From assembly GCA_036703315.1 (NCBI GenBank), contig DATNPH010000080.1:37265-101264 (forward strand): 64,000 nt of DNA, read 5' to 3'. Made by a program: the position numbers and the translations under genes. Each line of letters opens with the position of its first letter. Position 1 is the first letter of the stretch. The notes under the pieces are model-generated. The model was not told the origin of the DNA and made no database searches. It was given only the letters and a program-made list of their open reading frames with translations. Source of the DNA: DATNPH01 sp036703315 (GTDB lineage: Bacteria; Cyanobacteriota; Cyanobacteriia; Cyanobacteriales; Coleofasciculaceae). Shown here in pieces: positions 27,389-36,083 of the stretch.

Positions 27389-28297
27389 CTAACTGGCTCC
27401 TGCTGCGTTGGCACGGGCTCTGGAGAGGAAGTAAGCGGCGATCGCTACGGCAGCTACCAGCAACAAAAATGTCACTACAACAAGTGCTGCACCATAGCCA
27501 AAATCTAGGTAGCGCATCACAGTGCCATAAATATAGATAGAAACCGTTTCTGTAGCCCCACCCGGACCACCTCCTGTCATTACTTGAATCAGGTCAAAGA
27601 TGCCGAAAGCTTGAGCAAACCGGAACAGTAAGGCAATTACGATTTGGGGCATCAGTAGCGGTACAGTAATTTTCCAAAAACTCTGCCACGCAGTAGCACC
27701 ATCAATCGAATGAGCTTCATAGAGGTCTGACGAAATTGATTGCAGTCCAGCTAGCAGAAGCAGAGCGATAAACGGTGTTGTTTTCCAGACATCGGCTAGG
27801 ATGACAGCGACCATTGCTAGGGTCGGATTTCCTAGCCAACTAATGCCTGTTTCGATCAGCCCCAGTCGCCGCAAAATGTCATTGACCACGCCGTACTGAT
27901 CATTAAAAACCCATGCCCAAACGAGTCCCATCAAGGCAGTGGGCAACGCCCAAGGCAGGAGGGAAATCGTCCGCACGATGCCTCGCCCTCTGAAGGATTG
28001 ATTGAGCACGAGGGCGACACCCATCCCGATGATCAATTCCAATAAAACGGAGGCGCTAGTAAAGACTGTGGTGTTCCACATACTCTGCCAGAAGCGCCCA
28101 TCACTGATCATCCGTCCATAGTTATCCAAACCAGAGAAAACTGTTTTCAGCTGGGTGCTAAGGTTTTGGGTGAATAAACTTAACCAAAAAGCTCTCAAGA
28201 TTGGGTAGGCAAATACGAGTAACAGAAGGATTAGTGCCGGAATTAGCAGCATCCAACCCGTTCTCTGTTCTCGTGCCCGAATTGCGTCTTGTGTCAT
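27389..28297 (-). CDS. Carbohydrate ABC importer permease (MalF type)
   Basis: A 302-residue inner-membrane protein with six predicted transmembrane segments, beginning with a hydrophobic stretch LLIPALILLLLVFAYPILRAFWLS (about 16-39, quoted in part elsewhere as LLIPALILLLL). The EAA-type loop is EAHSIDGATAWQSFWKITVP. It pairs with the MalG-type permease. It starts 14 bases after the binding protein gene, so the two are translated from the same message. Substrate is probably an oligosaccharide or glycoside; sequence alone does not tell which. Confidence 0.92.
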   Translation of the reverse strand: MTQDAIRAREQRTGWMLLIPALILLLLVFAYPILRAFWLSLFTQNLSTQLKTVFSGLDNYGRMISDGRFWQSMWNTTVFTSASVLLELIIGMGVALVLNQSFRGRGIVRTISLLPWALPTALMGLVWAWVFNDQYGVVNDILRRLGLIETGISWLGNPTLAMVAVILADVWKTTPFIALLLLAGLQSISSDLYEAHSIDGATAWQSFWKITVPLLMPQIVIALLFRFAQAFGIFDLIQVMTGGGPGGATETVSIYIYGTVMRYLDFGYGAALVVVTFLLLVAAVAIAAYFLSRARANAAGAS

Positions 28298-28311
28298 TTT
28301 CCGATTAGCTT

Positions 28312-29670
28312 TTATGCAGCAGTTGAGGTTTGTGAAACTTGGGCGGATTTCGCTCTGCCGAAAATATTTCGGGTTTCTCTAGCGGCGGATCTCATTGCTT
28401 CTTCTGAACTCATGCGTCCGGTGAATGCTGCACTCAGATAACGTTGCAAAACATCGGACGCTTGAGCGTATTGACCAATAGGAGGACGTAAAGCTGGTTT
28501 TTGAACTGCCGCTAAAAGTTGGCTAAAGTGAGGGAATTTAGCCAGAATGTCTTGGTCTTTAAAGAGTGTCTGGTAACTGGGAATCAATCCTGTTGCCAAA
28601 ACAAACTGCTTCATTGTGTTTTCACTGCTCATGTACTCAATAAGTCGCCATGCCTCTTGGGGATGTCTTGTTGTTTTGGACATTGCCAAACCCCATCCGC
28701 CTAAGCAGGAACCACCAGTCTGACCCTGTGCGTGAATCATTGGCTTGATGCCAATTTTGCCCGCAACTTTTGAGTCGGGTTGATTCGCCAGTTTCCAGAC
28801 ATAAGGCCAGTTACGCACGAAAACCGAAGCGCCACTCTGGAACAGGAGGCGAGTTTCTTCTTCCCCGTAAGTCGTGACGCCTCTAGGAGAAATGCCTTTG
28901 GAAATTAAGCTACGCAGAAAATCAACAGCTTTTATTGCCTCAGGTCTATCGAGACCAACTTCAAAGGTGTCTGGATTCGCCCAGAAGCCACCGAAGCCTT
29001 CTAGTATCTCAACAAACATCGCCGAGACTCCTTCGTACTGCTTGCCCTGCCAGAGGTAACCCCATCGGGTGTCTCCCTGCTTTTGCAAGTTTTGAGCAAT
29101 ATTTATCATCTGCTCAAAGGTTTCAGGAGGCTGGGCTCCAGCTTTGTCTAACAGGTCTTTGCGATAGTAAAGCACTCCAGCATCGGAGGTTGTGGGGATG
29201 CGATAGAGTCTGTCTTGGTATTGCCCACCTTCAACGTTGCCTTTGACAAACTTGGCTAGTTGTTCTTTGGGAAGGCGATCGCTCAGATCCATTAACCAGC
29301 CCGCTGCTGCAAACTTAGGCACCCAAACAATATCCATATTAAGAACATCGTAGGGTGAATCTCCCAATAAGAAGGCAGAAGTTAACAGGTTCTCTTGTAG
29401 GTTTGTATCGAACGGCCCTTCTACAAGGTTGAGCCGAATATCTGGGTTTTTGTCTTCAAATTCTTTAAGGAAAGGTCTCCAATTCGCCATGTCTTGACCT
29501 TGTGTCATCATCGTGATCACGACAGGCTGCTGGGTCAGTGCTGGTAGTACCCAGAATTGGAATACTAGAATCAAGGCAACAAGGATTCCCAAAAGGCGAG
29601 GGATTCCCAGCTTTCTCACTAATGTTTTTAGACGTTTTTGCCAGCCGCCTAATTGTAGAATACTGTTCAT
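28312..29670 (-). CDS. Carbohydrate ABC importer substrate-binding protein
   Basis: A 452-residue extracellular solute-binding protein of family 1 (MalE/UgpB type). An N-terminal hydrophobic segment (about 24-45, LLGILVALILVFQFWVLPAL) acts as an uncleaved anchor or signal; no lipobox Cys is seen. Typical features are GQDMANWRPFLKEFEDKNPDI near the start, YRIPTTSDAGVLYYRKDLL in the first lobe, and the late AWRLIEYMSS region. It is the first gene of the importer transcript, followed by the two permeases. Family similarity suggests a di- or oligosaccharide ligand such as a trehalose- or glucoside-type sugar; this is not proven. Confidence 0.92.
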   Translation of the reverse strand: MNSILQLGGWQKRLKTLVRKLGIPRLLGILVALILVFQFWVLPALTQQPVVITMMTQGQDMANWRPFLKEFEDKNPDIRLNLVEGPFDTNLQENLLTSAFLLGDSPYDVLNMDIVWVPKFAAAGWLMDLSDRLPKEQLAKFVKGNVEGGQYQDRLYRIPTTSDAGVLYYRKDLLDKAGAQPPETFEQMINIAQNLQKQGDTRWGYLWQGKQYEGVSAMFVEILEGFGGFWANPDTFEVGLDRPEAIKAVDFLRSLISKGISPRGVTTYGEEETRLLFQSGASVFVRNWPYVWKLANQPDSKVAGKIGIKPMIHAQGQTGGSCLGGWGLAMSKTTRHPQEAWRLIEYMSSENTMKQFVLATGLIPSYQTLFKDQDILAKFPHFSQLLAAVQKPALRPPIGQYAQASDVLQRYLSAAFTGRMSSEEAMRSAARETRNIFGRAKSAQVSQTSTAA

Positions 29671-30190
29671 TATTGATACTAAAATTAATACAAAAACTAT
29701 GCCGAAAACACTAATTTAGGGGTTTAGGCATTATATGGCTCGCGTTTACAGCCCCTTCTTTATTACTGATATCTCGATTTGTATTCTGCTACTCAACTCA
29801 ATGAATTACTGTAAATAAAAGCAACTTAAATTTAGATTACTTAACAGTTTATTTATAAACAGGAAAGTACACTATTTGAACATGTATTTGAAGATTGAAT
29901 ATGCAGTAGTACAAGAAGTTTTAATATAAATTCTCCTGAAATAAGGATGCCTAGAATATTTATCTCCTCAAATATTGATTTATTGGAGTCTGGAAGTTGT
30001 AAATAGCCGCAGTCTAAGACTAGAGAGCAATTTGCAGACATATAGGTAGTTATTGCAATTGAGAGATCTACTCAGTTAGCAAACGGCTAAAAAACCTGTC
30101 CTAATTGATTTTTCAGTAAGAATTTCTCAAACTAAAGAATCTTTTGAATTAGCAGATAATTACACGGATAGAAATAATCAGACTGGCTCA
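29671..30190. other. AT-rich spacer upstream of the importer
   Basis: About 520 bases, strongly AT-rich, with no coding signal. It should contain the importer promoter, close to 29700. I see no certain regulator site. Confidence 0.45.
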
Positions 30191-30495
30191 ATGAATCAAG
30201 CGACTAACGTCACTCAACTGATTGTTAGTCCAAGTGATCGCATTAAGATTGGGTTCACCTACATCAATAGCTATGCTCCTACCTTCTGTGGTTTTGGCTT
30301 AGCAACTAGCAGTAATCTGGCTAACAGTACGCGGGCACAGCCGTTTCCAGTAATGCCTATCGTGTGGAAGGTACTTTCAGAATTAGCCAAAATTTAGTGA
30401 TCGATGGATGGGTTGCATATGCCAATCAACGCTACATTGGCAAGGGAGATGCCACCGTTTGGAACTAGGCAGTTGGAGTAACCTTGGTTAAGTAA
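30191..30495 (+). pseudogene. Remnant of an iron-uptake/OprB-type outer-membrane porin
   Basis: The frame starting here encodes LIVSPSDRIKIGFTYINSYAP, typical of the beta-barrel of cyanobacterial carbohydrate-selective/iron-uptake porins. Near 30340 the frame must shift by one, after which the frame containing 30343 reads SSNAYRVEGTFRISQNL and WVAYANQRYIGKGDATVWN, again porin sequence. An in-frame TAG (30466) and then TAA follow. The N-terminal SLH and coiled-coil parts and the rest of the barrel are missing, so this is a decayed fragment of roughly 100 of about 550 residues. Confidence 0.75.
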
Positions 30496-30608
30496 TCATT
30501 TGGTATGAACTATACCTTAAGGATGATTATTGAAAGCCTCCGTCTCAAGAAGGAAGGTTCAGTAAGCATACCTTGATACATTTCAAGTGTTGTAATTCTT
30601 TGATAAAT

Positions 30609-31106
30609 ATGCCAGATATGCCCGACGTTGAAAAAGCTATCCTTGACGCTAAAGATAAGCTTCCTAACATTACTCCCACCCCGCCATCACAACAAACACC
30701 ACAGTCGAGTGCTCAAGCCCTCAAACAGCGTCTTGAATGGGGTGAAGTCGCTTTTACAATTTTGGATGTACGCGATCGCGCTGCCTTCAACGCATCTCGC
30801 ATCTTGGGAGCAATAACGATGCCCCTAGAAGATGGCTTGGTAGAAAGAGCTCAGTCTAGCCTTGAGCCGAAGCGCGAGATCTATGTTTATGGCGAAAGTG
30901 ACGAACAAAGTGCACAAGCAGCGGCCCATCTCCGCGAAGCTGGATTTAATTCTGTATCAGAACTAAAAGGCGGACTTGCTGGCTGGAAAGCTATTGGTGG
31001 TCCAACCGAAGGCAATGCTGAGGTAGGATATGACAGCAGTGCTGCCGAATATAATGTGAAGGCTCGGTTAGACAAGCATACCGAAGTTTCCTCAAAAGAT
31101 GTATAG
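30609..31106 (+). CDS. Rhodanese-like protein lacking the catalytic cysteine (paralogue 1)
   Basis: A 165-residue cytoplasmic protein. Residues about 40-130 form a rhodanese fold: ALKQRLEWGE, FTILDVRDRAAFNASRI, then IYVYGESDEQSA and GFNSVSELKGGLAGWKAIG. In active rhodaneses the loop after the IYVY strand starts with Cys; here it is Gly, and no Cys occurs in the domain, so sulphur transfer by the usual mechanism is not possible. A binding or regulatory role is likelier. A Pro-rich N-terminus and a charged C-terminal tail flank the domain. A close relative follows 255 bases downstream. The ATG starting MPDMPDVEK is preferred to an upstream TTG. Confidence 0.82.
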   Translation: MPDMPDVEKAILDAKDKLPNITPTPPSQQTPQSSAQALKQRLEWGEVAFTILDVRDRAAFNASRILGAITMPLEDGLVERAQSSLEPKREIYVYGESDEQSAQAAAHLREAGFNSVSELKGGLAGWKAIGGPTEGNAEVGYDSSAAEYNVKARLDKHTEVSSKDV

Positions 31107-31151
31107 TTTGTAATTTTTTAACCGCGTCATAACCTAAAACACCTTTAGTCT

Positions 31152-31178
31152 TGGGGTAATCCTTCTGGGGTTGCCCCA
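31152..31178 (+). terminator. Probable terminator hairpin after rhodanese gene 1
   Basis: TGGGGTAATCC pairs with GGGTTGCCCCA, allowing G-U pairs, with a short TTCT loop; TATTTGTC follows. It lies 46 bases after the stop codon. The T-run is imperfect, so efficiency is uncertain. Confidence 0.5.
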
Positions 31179-31360
31179 TATTTGTCTAGACTTTGGTTAG
31201 TTTGCACCTATGGCGGAGAGTAAAAAAAGTAACTCAGGTTTCAGGGAGATATACCCTCAGGTTAGGCATGTCACTCCGTCAAGGTTTTTATATAAAAATT
31301 TGAAAATCTTAAATTTTATTGTTACATTGCAGAAGAAGAGACAACATATGATATAGATTC

Positions 31361-31741
31361 ATGATTAGGTTATTTAATATGAAGCGCCTATCTCGACCCC
31401 TGCAAAGGCAGTCCCGTATTTATGACCTAAAAGCACGGTTGGACTGGGGGGAACCTGCATTAACCATTCTTGACGTGCGAGATCGCAGCAAGTTCAACAG
31501 CAGCCATATAATGGGAGCCGTTCCCATGCCACTGAATGAACCGACAGACCGAGTTTTGGACAAACTTGAACTGGGTCGCGATATTTATGTTTATGGCGAT
31601 ACCGACGAAGAGGCAGCCGTCGGAGCGGCTAAACTTCGTGCGGCTGGGTACACAAATGTATCTGAGATTAGAGGTGGTTTGGCGGCTTGGAAGGCAGTTG
31701 GCTATCCCGTGGAGTCAGTGCCGATGACTGCAATTTTTTAA
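31361..31741 (+). CDS. Rhodanese-like protein lacking the catalytic cysteine (paralogue 2)
   Basis: A 126-residue rhodanese-fold protein closely similar to the one encoded upstream: LKARLDWGEPALTILDVRD, then DIYVYGDTDEEAA and VSEIRGGLAAWKAVGYP. Again Gly stands where the active-site Cys should be, so it is predicted catalytically inactive. It lacks the Pro-rich N-terminal and the C-terminal tail of paralogue 1. An ATG seven codons in (MKRLSRP) is an alternative start. It ends three bases before the convergent exonuclease stop codon. Confidence 0.82.
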   Translation: MIRLFNMKRLSRPLQRQSRIYDLKARLDWGEPALTILDVRDRSKFNSSHIMGAVPMPLNEPTDRVLDKLELGRDIYVYGDTDEEAAVGAAKLRAAGYTNVSEIRGGLAAWKAVGYPVESVPMTAIF

Positions 31742-31744
31742 ATC

Positions 31745-32380
31745 TTAGTGTTCAAAGATATCTTTATAGTGCAGTAAATCCAGAGAGACTATTATATGCA
31801 ACGCATCAAAGCATTGCTGCGCTAGTTCCCATCGGTCTTCTCGTTTCAGCATATCGGTTAGTTTCTTCTGAACACTCAGCAGGTAACGGACATCGTTGGC
31901 AGCGTAGCGCAACTGCTCGTCTGAGAGGCTTGCAGCATTGCCCCAGTCAGAACTCTGAGCACTCTTATCTAATTCCACATGTTCTAGCTCAGATACCACA
32001 TCCTTGAGTCCGTGGCGATTAGTATAGGTGCGAGCTAGCTTGCTGGCAATTTTTGTGCAAAATAGTGGTGCGACTTCGATGCCAAGGTTCTGCCGCAGCA
32101 TAGCAACATCAAAACGGGCAAAGTGAAACACTTTGAGGACATTAGGTGCTTCCAGCAGCTTCTTTAAGTTGGGAGCGTCTGTTTGTCCTTTGGCAATGCG
32201 GACAGCAGTGACTCTGTCTTTTGGATCACACAGTTGTACGAGACACAAGCGATCGCGTTGGTAGATCAGTCCCATAGTTTCGGTATCCACCGCGATCGCC
32301 TCTGCTGCCAAATACTCTTGACACACAGCATCAGGAATGTCACCATCACAGACTTGAAACTCTTGCACTTGTGTATTCAT
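31745..32380 (-). CDS. RNase D-like 3'-5' exonuclease
   Basis: A 211-residue protein equal to the DEDD exonuclease domain of RNase D without HRDC domains, as is common in cyanobacteria and proteobacteria for the short form. Exo I is AVDTETMGL, Exo II lies in FHFARFDVAML, and Exo III is YAANDVRYLL (the DEDDy tyrosine type). It should trim structured RNA 3' ends, such as tRNA precursors, with two metal ions. The ATG is preferred to the adjacent upstream GTG. An inverted repeat lies in its leader. Confidence 0.88.
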   Translation of the reverse strand: MNTQVQEFQVCDGDIPDAVCQEYLAAEAIAVDTETMGLIYQRDRLCLVQLCDPKDRVTAVRIAKGQTDAPNLKKLLEAPNVLKVFHFARFDVAMLRQNLGIEVAPLFCTKIASKLARTYTNRHGLKDVVSELEHVELDKSAQSSDWGNAASLSDEQLRYAANDVRYLLSVQKKLTDMLKREDRWELAQQCFDALHIIVSLDLLHYKDIFEH

Positions 32381-32399
32381 CACTTAGATTGGTTATTGG

Positions 32400-32458
32400 T
32401 CAAAGGGTTGAAGGTTAGACAGTTGAAATGGGTAACCTGTAACCTGCTAACCTTCAAC
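32400..32458. repeat. Dispersed hairpin repeat, family B copy
   Basis: GTTGAAGGTTAG (32407-32418) and its exact reverse complement (32447-32458) can form a 12-bp stem. The words GACAGT, AACCTGCTA and CTTCAA occur in the same order at 6405-6475. It lies between two minus-strand genes and may terminate the CAP gene transcript or be a decayed small element. Confidence 0.6.
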
Positions 32459-32468
32459 TTTCAAAGAT

Positions 32469-33023
32469 TTAACGACGTTTGATGAAAATTTGCGTGAAAT
32501 AATACTCACCCTTAGCATTTTTGCTAACGCCAATGCCAGTGAGATTAAAATTACCTTCCATATTCTTACGGTGACCGGGGCTTTTTATCCAACCCTCAAC
32601 CGCCTGTTTGCCTGGGTTAGGATACCCCTGGTTGTACGCCACATTTTCCGCTGCGCTGCGATAGGGAATTGACCGGGAAAGCGCTTTGACCCGATCATCA
32701 AATCCATTATGGCTAAATGGAACCCGACCACTTGCCATGGCATCACTATGAATTCTTGATTGCTCACTGATGCGGCTGTCCAACGTTAGAGGGGGTAAGT
32801 CACGAGACTTACGGTATTGATTAACCTGTTGATAAATAGACTGTTCCAAAGCTGCGTAGTTATCAGGATTCGACCGTTGCGACACGGTTGAGGTTGGCGC
32901 ACTATTGGGAGGGAGAGGTTGATCGGCATTTTTTAAAGCATCATAAGACGAACTACAGCCGCTCAGACCACCGACAAGAACAAGTATTCCCAAGATAGTA
33001 GTTGTCAAACGTTTGTGCATCAT
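32469..33023 (-). CDS. CAP-domain (SCP/PR1-like) lipoprotein
   Basis: A 184-residue secreted protein. The signal peptide ends with a lipobox (GGLSGC, Cys23), predicting lipid anchoring. A Ser/Pro-rich linker leads to a CAP domain (about 60-182) of the YkwD type: LEQSIYQQVNQYR, HSDAMASGRVPFSHNGF, AAENVAYNQG, WIKSPGHRKNM and GIGVSKNAKGEYYFTQIF. The His of FSHN and of GHRKN are the usual CAP cavity residues. Function of bacterial CAP proteins is poorly defined; peptide, lipid or cell-wall binding is possible. Two adjacent ATG codons give alternative starts one residue apart. Confidence 0.9.
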   Translation of the reverse strand: MMHKRLTTTILGILVLVGGLSGCSSSYDALKNADQPLPPNSAPTSTVSQRSNPDNYAALEQSIYQQVNQYRKSRDLPPLTLDSRISEQSRIHSDAMASGRVPFSHNGFDDRVKALSRSIPYRSAAENVAYNQGYPNPGKQAVEGWIKSPGHRKNMEGNFNLTGIGVSKNAKGEYYFTQIFIKRR

Positions 33024-33098
33024 CAGAGGCTAGGGAAAACAAGAGTAAGGAGAGGGATTTCCCCTCCTCCTTAATTTCTAGTCTTCCGTCTTGATGCC

Positions 33099-34361
33099 TT
33101 AGTTCCCATCCCCTAAATTGAGGAATTTGGCAATAGTTTGGACATCTTTATCGCCACGACCCGAACAGTTGATTACAATCTTGGGGCTACCAGTAAGCTG
33201 GGGACAGAGCCTTTCTAGATAGGCTATGGCGTGAGCGGTTTCCAAGGCTGGGATGATTCCCTCTAGCTCAGATAACTGTCGAAAAGCCGCGATCGCGTCT
33301 TGGTCAGTCACAGCATAATATTCAGCTCTGCCACTATCTTTCAAATAGCTGTGTTCAGGACCAACACCTGGATAGTCCAATCCAGCACTAATCGAGTGAG
33401 GCTCTACCACCTGACCTTCCGAATCTTGCAACAAATAGCTCATAGCACCATGCAAAACTCCTGGGCGTCCTTGGGTAAGGGTAGCGGCGTGTTTCTCTGT
33501 ATCCACACCTTCCCCTGCTGCTTCAATCCCAATCAGCCTTACACTGGGTTCCTGGACAAACTCATGAAACAGTCCCATTGCATTGGAGCCGCCACCTACG
33601 CAAGCCAACAGAATATCCGGCAAGCCTCCCCACTTTTCTTGGCATTGTTCGCGAGTTTCTTGACCAATCACCGCCTGGAAATCACGTACCATCATTGGAT
33701 AAGGATGCGGTCCTGCAACTGACCCCAGAATGTAGTGGGTGGTTTCCACATTCGTCACCCAGTCTCGAATCGCTTCGGAGGTCGCATCTTTGAGTGTTCC
33801 TGTGCCAGCCGATACAGGTTGAACCGTAGCTCCCATCAGCTTCATCCGAAACACATTCAGCGCTTGCCGTTCCATATCCTGGACGCCCATATAGACGATG
33901 CATTCCAGCCCAAACCGGGCACACACCGTTGCTGTCGCCACACCATGCTGACCGGCTCCTGTCTCAGCAATGATCCGCCGCTTACCCATCCGCTTCGCCA
34001 GCAATACCTGAGCCAATGCATTATTGATTTTGTGAGCGCCGGTATGATTTAAATCTTCCCGTTTCAGATAAATCTGCGCACCACTGCCATCAGATGAAGC
34101 ATAGTGGGAACTCAGGCGCTCTGCAAAGTAGAGAGGGCTGGGTCGTCCTACATAGTCTCGCATCAACTGTTGCAGTTCTTTTTGGAAATCCGGCTCATTG
34201 CGGTATTGCTCAAAAGATTGCTCTAGCTCACACAGAGCCGGCATCAGTGTCTCAGGCACATACTTGCCGCCAAACTTGCCAAAGCGTCCAAAGGTATCGG
34301 GATATTGGATTGTAGCATCGGCATCGGATTGGGAACTACGAGGAAGGGGAGTGGTGGTCAC
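33099..34361 (-). CDS. trpB: Tryptophan synthase beta chain
   Basis: A 420-residue PLP enzyme that joins indole and serine to make tryptophan, working with TrpA in an alpha2-beta2 complex. Lys111 in HTGAHKINNA binds PLP; GRFGKFGGKYVPETL near the N-terminus and GGGSNAMG (phosphate loop) are diagnostic. The start is a GTG encoding MTTTPL, in line with cyanobacterial homologues; no strong ribosome site is seen. As usual in cyanobacteria it is not in a trp operon: no trpA is next to it, and its neighbours are unrelated. Confidence 0.96.
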   Translation of the reverse strand: MTTTPLPRSSQSDADATIQYPDTFGRFGKFGGKYVPETLMPALCELEQSFEQYRNEPDFQKELQQLMRDYVGRPSPLYFAERLSSHYASSDGSGAQIYLKREDLNHTGAHKINNALAQVLLAKRMGKRRIIAETGAGQHGVATATVCARFGLECIVYMGVQDMERQALNVFRMKLMGATVQPVSAGTGTLKDATSEAIRDWVTNVETTHYILGSVAGPHPYPMMVRDFQAVIGQETREQCQEKWGGLPDILLACVGGGSNAMGLFHEFVQEPSVRLIGIEAAGEGVDTEKHAATLTQGRPGVLHGAMSYLLQDSEGQVVEPHSISAGLDYPGVGPEHSYLKDSGRAEYYAVTDQDAIAAFRQLSELEGIIPALETAHAIAYLERLCPQLTGSPKIVINCSGRGDKDVQTIAKFLNLGDGN

Positions 34362-34803
34362 AGTAGAGCGAGAATATCAGGACACAGTTAATTATAAATC
34401 TAGGGTTCTAACGCGATCGCTTTTAGTCGCCAACCTCTACAATACTGTGAACCGCCTAGAGTCTCGATGCAGTATTCACACGTCTCGGCTCTTGAAAGAA
34501 TAAGGGAGATGAGGGAGATCAGGGAGATAACTTCTGTGTCTTCCCTATCTTCCCCACTTTCCCCACCTTGGTAAGATTCTCCAAGAATCTGCTCCTGAAC
34601 ACCGTCAAGAAACTTTCATGAAGCAGGAGCAGCAAAAACGCTCTTCTCCCGGTAAAATATTTCTCTCTCTTTAGAGAGGTGCCAATTTCTATCGGATAGA
34701 TTAGCCCTTCCGTAAAATTCAGTTTTTAAGTAAGTCTATCCTACGAAACAGTTGATCGAGACAAGACAGAATAAAGTTTTTTTATAGCGTTCATCAAACA
34801 ACA
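34362..34803. other. Spacer with 9-bp repeat
   Basis: About 440 bases between divergent trpB and the DUF4388 gene. It contains three tandem units of GGGAGATNA (34504-34530) and a following pyrimidine-rich CTTCCC run. The right 100 bases are AT-rich and promoter-like. No gene seen. Confidence 0.5.
34504..34530. repeat. Tandem 9-mer GGGAGATNA x3
   Basis: Units GGGAGATGA, GGGAGATCA and GGGAGATAA in tandem. Such G/A-rich short repeats recur in cyanobacterial spacers. Confidence 0.7.
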
Positions 34804-35538
34804 ATGTCTATTGTAGGTTCCTTATCAGACTTTTCGTTACCAGAAATTTTTCAGTTTATCGAGAACGGACATAGAACGGGCTTGTTGACGGTTTCTCCCT
34901 TGCCAGAATCCCCAAAAATGAGTCCATCAATGCATTATATCTGGGTGTCGAAGGGGAGTATTGTGGCGGCAGCTAACCACTTAGATCAACAAGGTTTAAT
35001 TGCGCTGATTGATCAATATTCGTGGGTTAGTAACCGAGTAGTCACTAAACTAGCTCAGTTTTGCCCACCCGGGCAACCTCTGGGTTTGTACCTTAGAAGT
35101 CAAGGTGCCTTACAACTCCAACAACTCGAACATCTATTTCAGGTTCAGCTAGTTCAACAAATGTGTGTTTTGTGTCAACTCAAGGATGGTCATTTTAAAT
35201 TTGACCAAAATGTAACACTACCGATGCAAGAAATGACCGGTTTAGGTGTACCACCAGAAGCCCTAACAGAGATGTTGAAAAAACTAGTATGGTTGCAAAG
35301 ACTTTTTAATACGAGAAATCGCCAACGAGAAAAAACTGGGTTAGGCAGCAGATCAGAACCTTTCTGCCATCAAGTTAGCGTGATTCTCGATATCGCCTTT
35401 TTCCACTGCTTAAATTTTACCTTGTTTGATCTAGACAATAGCATTACTAAACTCTCCCAAATTTTTGATTTGTACGAGCGTCCCTACGACCTGCCAAAAT
35501 TTAGAAGTCTTGAAGCAATGTCCTGTGTAGGAGACTAA
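34804..35538 (+). CDS. DUF4388 (PatA N-terminal domain-like) protein
   Basis: A 244-residue cytoplasmic protein. Residues 1-165 match the DUF4388/PatA N-terminal domain: GSLSDFSLPEIFQFIENGH, RTGLLTV, IWVSKGSIVAAANHLD and the later GHFKFDQN. In PatA-type regulators this domain precedes a receiver domain; here no receiver is present, and the C-terminal 75 residues are unrelated to known domains (with HCLNFTLFDLDNS). Regulators of this type control motility, surface sensing or heterocyst pattern, probably by protein contact. It stands alone. Confidence 0.82.
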   Translation: MSIVGSLSDFSLPEIFQFIENGHRTGLLTVSPLPESPKMSPSMHYIWVSKGSIVAAANHLDQQGLIALIDQYSWVSNRVVTKLAQFCPPGQPLGLYLRSQGALQLQQLEHLFQVQLVQQMCVLCQLKDGHFKFDQNVTLPMQEMTGLGVPPEALTEMLKKLVWLQRLFNTRNRQREKTGLGSRSEPFCHQVSVILDIAFFHCLNFTLFDLDNSITKLSQIFDLYERPYDLPKFRSLEAMSCVGD

Positions 35539-35598
35539 CTACCTACAATGCCAATGAGTAAGCTGTCGGTCACTTAAGTTGCATTGTGACTAGGGAAT

Positions 35599-35626
35599 GG
35601 GTAAAGGGTAAAGGGTAAAGGGTAAA
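35599..35626. repeat. Heptamer tandem repeat (GGGTAAA)x4
   Basis: Four exact units of GGGTAAA, followed within 25 bases by the partly complementary run TTTTTCCCCTTACCCCTT, so a G/C-rich hairpin could form. STRR-type repeat. Confidence 0.9.
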
Positions 35627-35817
35627 GGTTGATTTAAAAGCTTTTTCCCCTTACCCCTTCCCCTTTTCCCCAAGGGATGAAATAGCAAGTTAAATGTGGA
35701 ATAGCTTAGTAAGGAGATAATGATGAAGCTCACCCACCTTTCTAGAGGTGGGGGTTAGTCACGCAATGCTGTTCAACTTAACATTGGCTTGGCGGTTGGA
35801 ACCGCAGCTATACAGAG

Positions 35818-35839
35818 AAAACCTGCATAGGCAGGTTTT
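35818..35839 (+). terminator. Perfect 9-bp hairpin with T-run
   Basis: AAAACCTGC-ATAG-GCAGGTTTT, a compact perfect stem ending in TTTT, looks like a factor-independent terminator and would work in either direction. It lies about 245 bases upstream of the TIR-NACHT gene and may insulate it from upstream transcription, or belong to an element end. Confidence 0.5.
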
Positions 35840-36083
35840 GTAAAGCCTATTTTCTCCTTAGTCTGCATCGATATTCTTCTAGGGAAAGGGAGTAACTAAC
35901 GCATTGGGTCAATCTCTCCAAAAGGGCGATCGCTCCCTGTAAACTTTTATTTAGTAAGGTGATCGCCCTCCACCTCAGTGAACATCAACAGGAAGTAAAA
36001 TTAACAGTTGGTTTCTTGCTCAGCCAGGGCACAGTCTGGCAAAGCCATCACGCTACGCACAGGATATTGCCTGGGAGGGCTGC

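Larger units (their letters stand above)
35539..36083. other. Spacer with repeats and two strong hairpins
   Basis: About 545 bases. It holds a heptamer repeat, the hairpin CCCACCT/AGGTGGG (35733-35752) and the hairpin at 35818-35839. The stretch 35720-35890 has the look of the non-coding end of a small transposon (hairpin near GATGAAGCTCACCC), but I cannot name the family and no transposase is present. Confidence 0.5.

Noticed and set aside
35733..35839. IS200/IS605 transposon end
   Set aside because: The hairpins and flanks look somewhat similar to such ends, but no TnpA/TnpB sequence is present and I cannot match a specific family.
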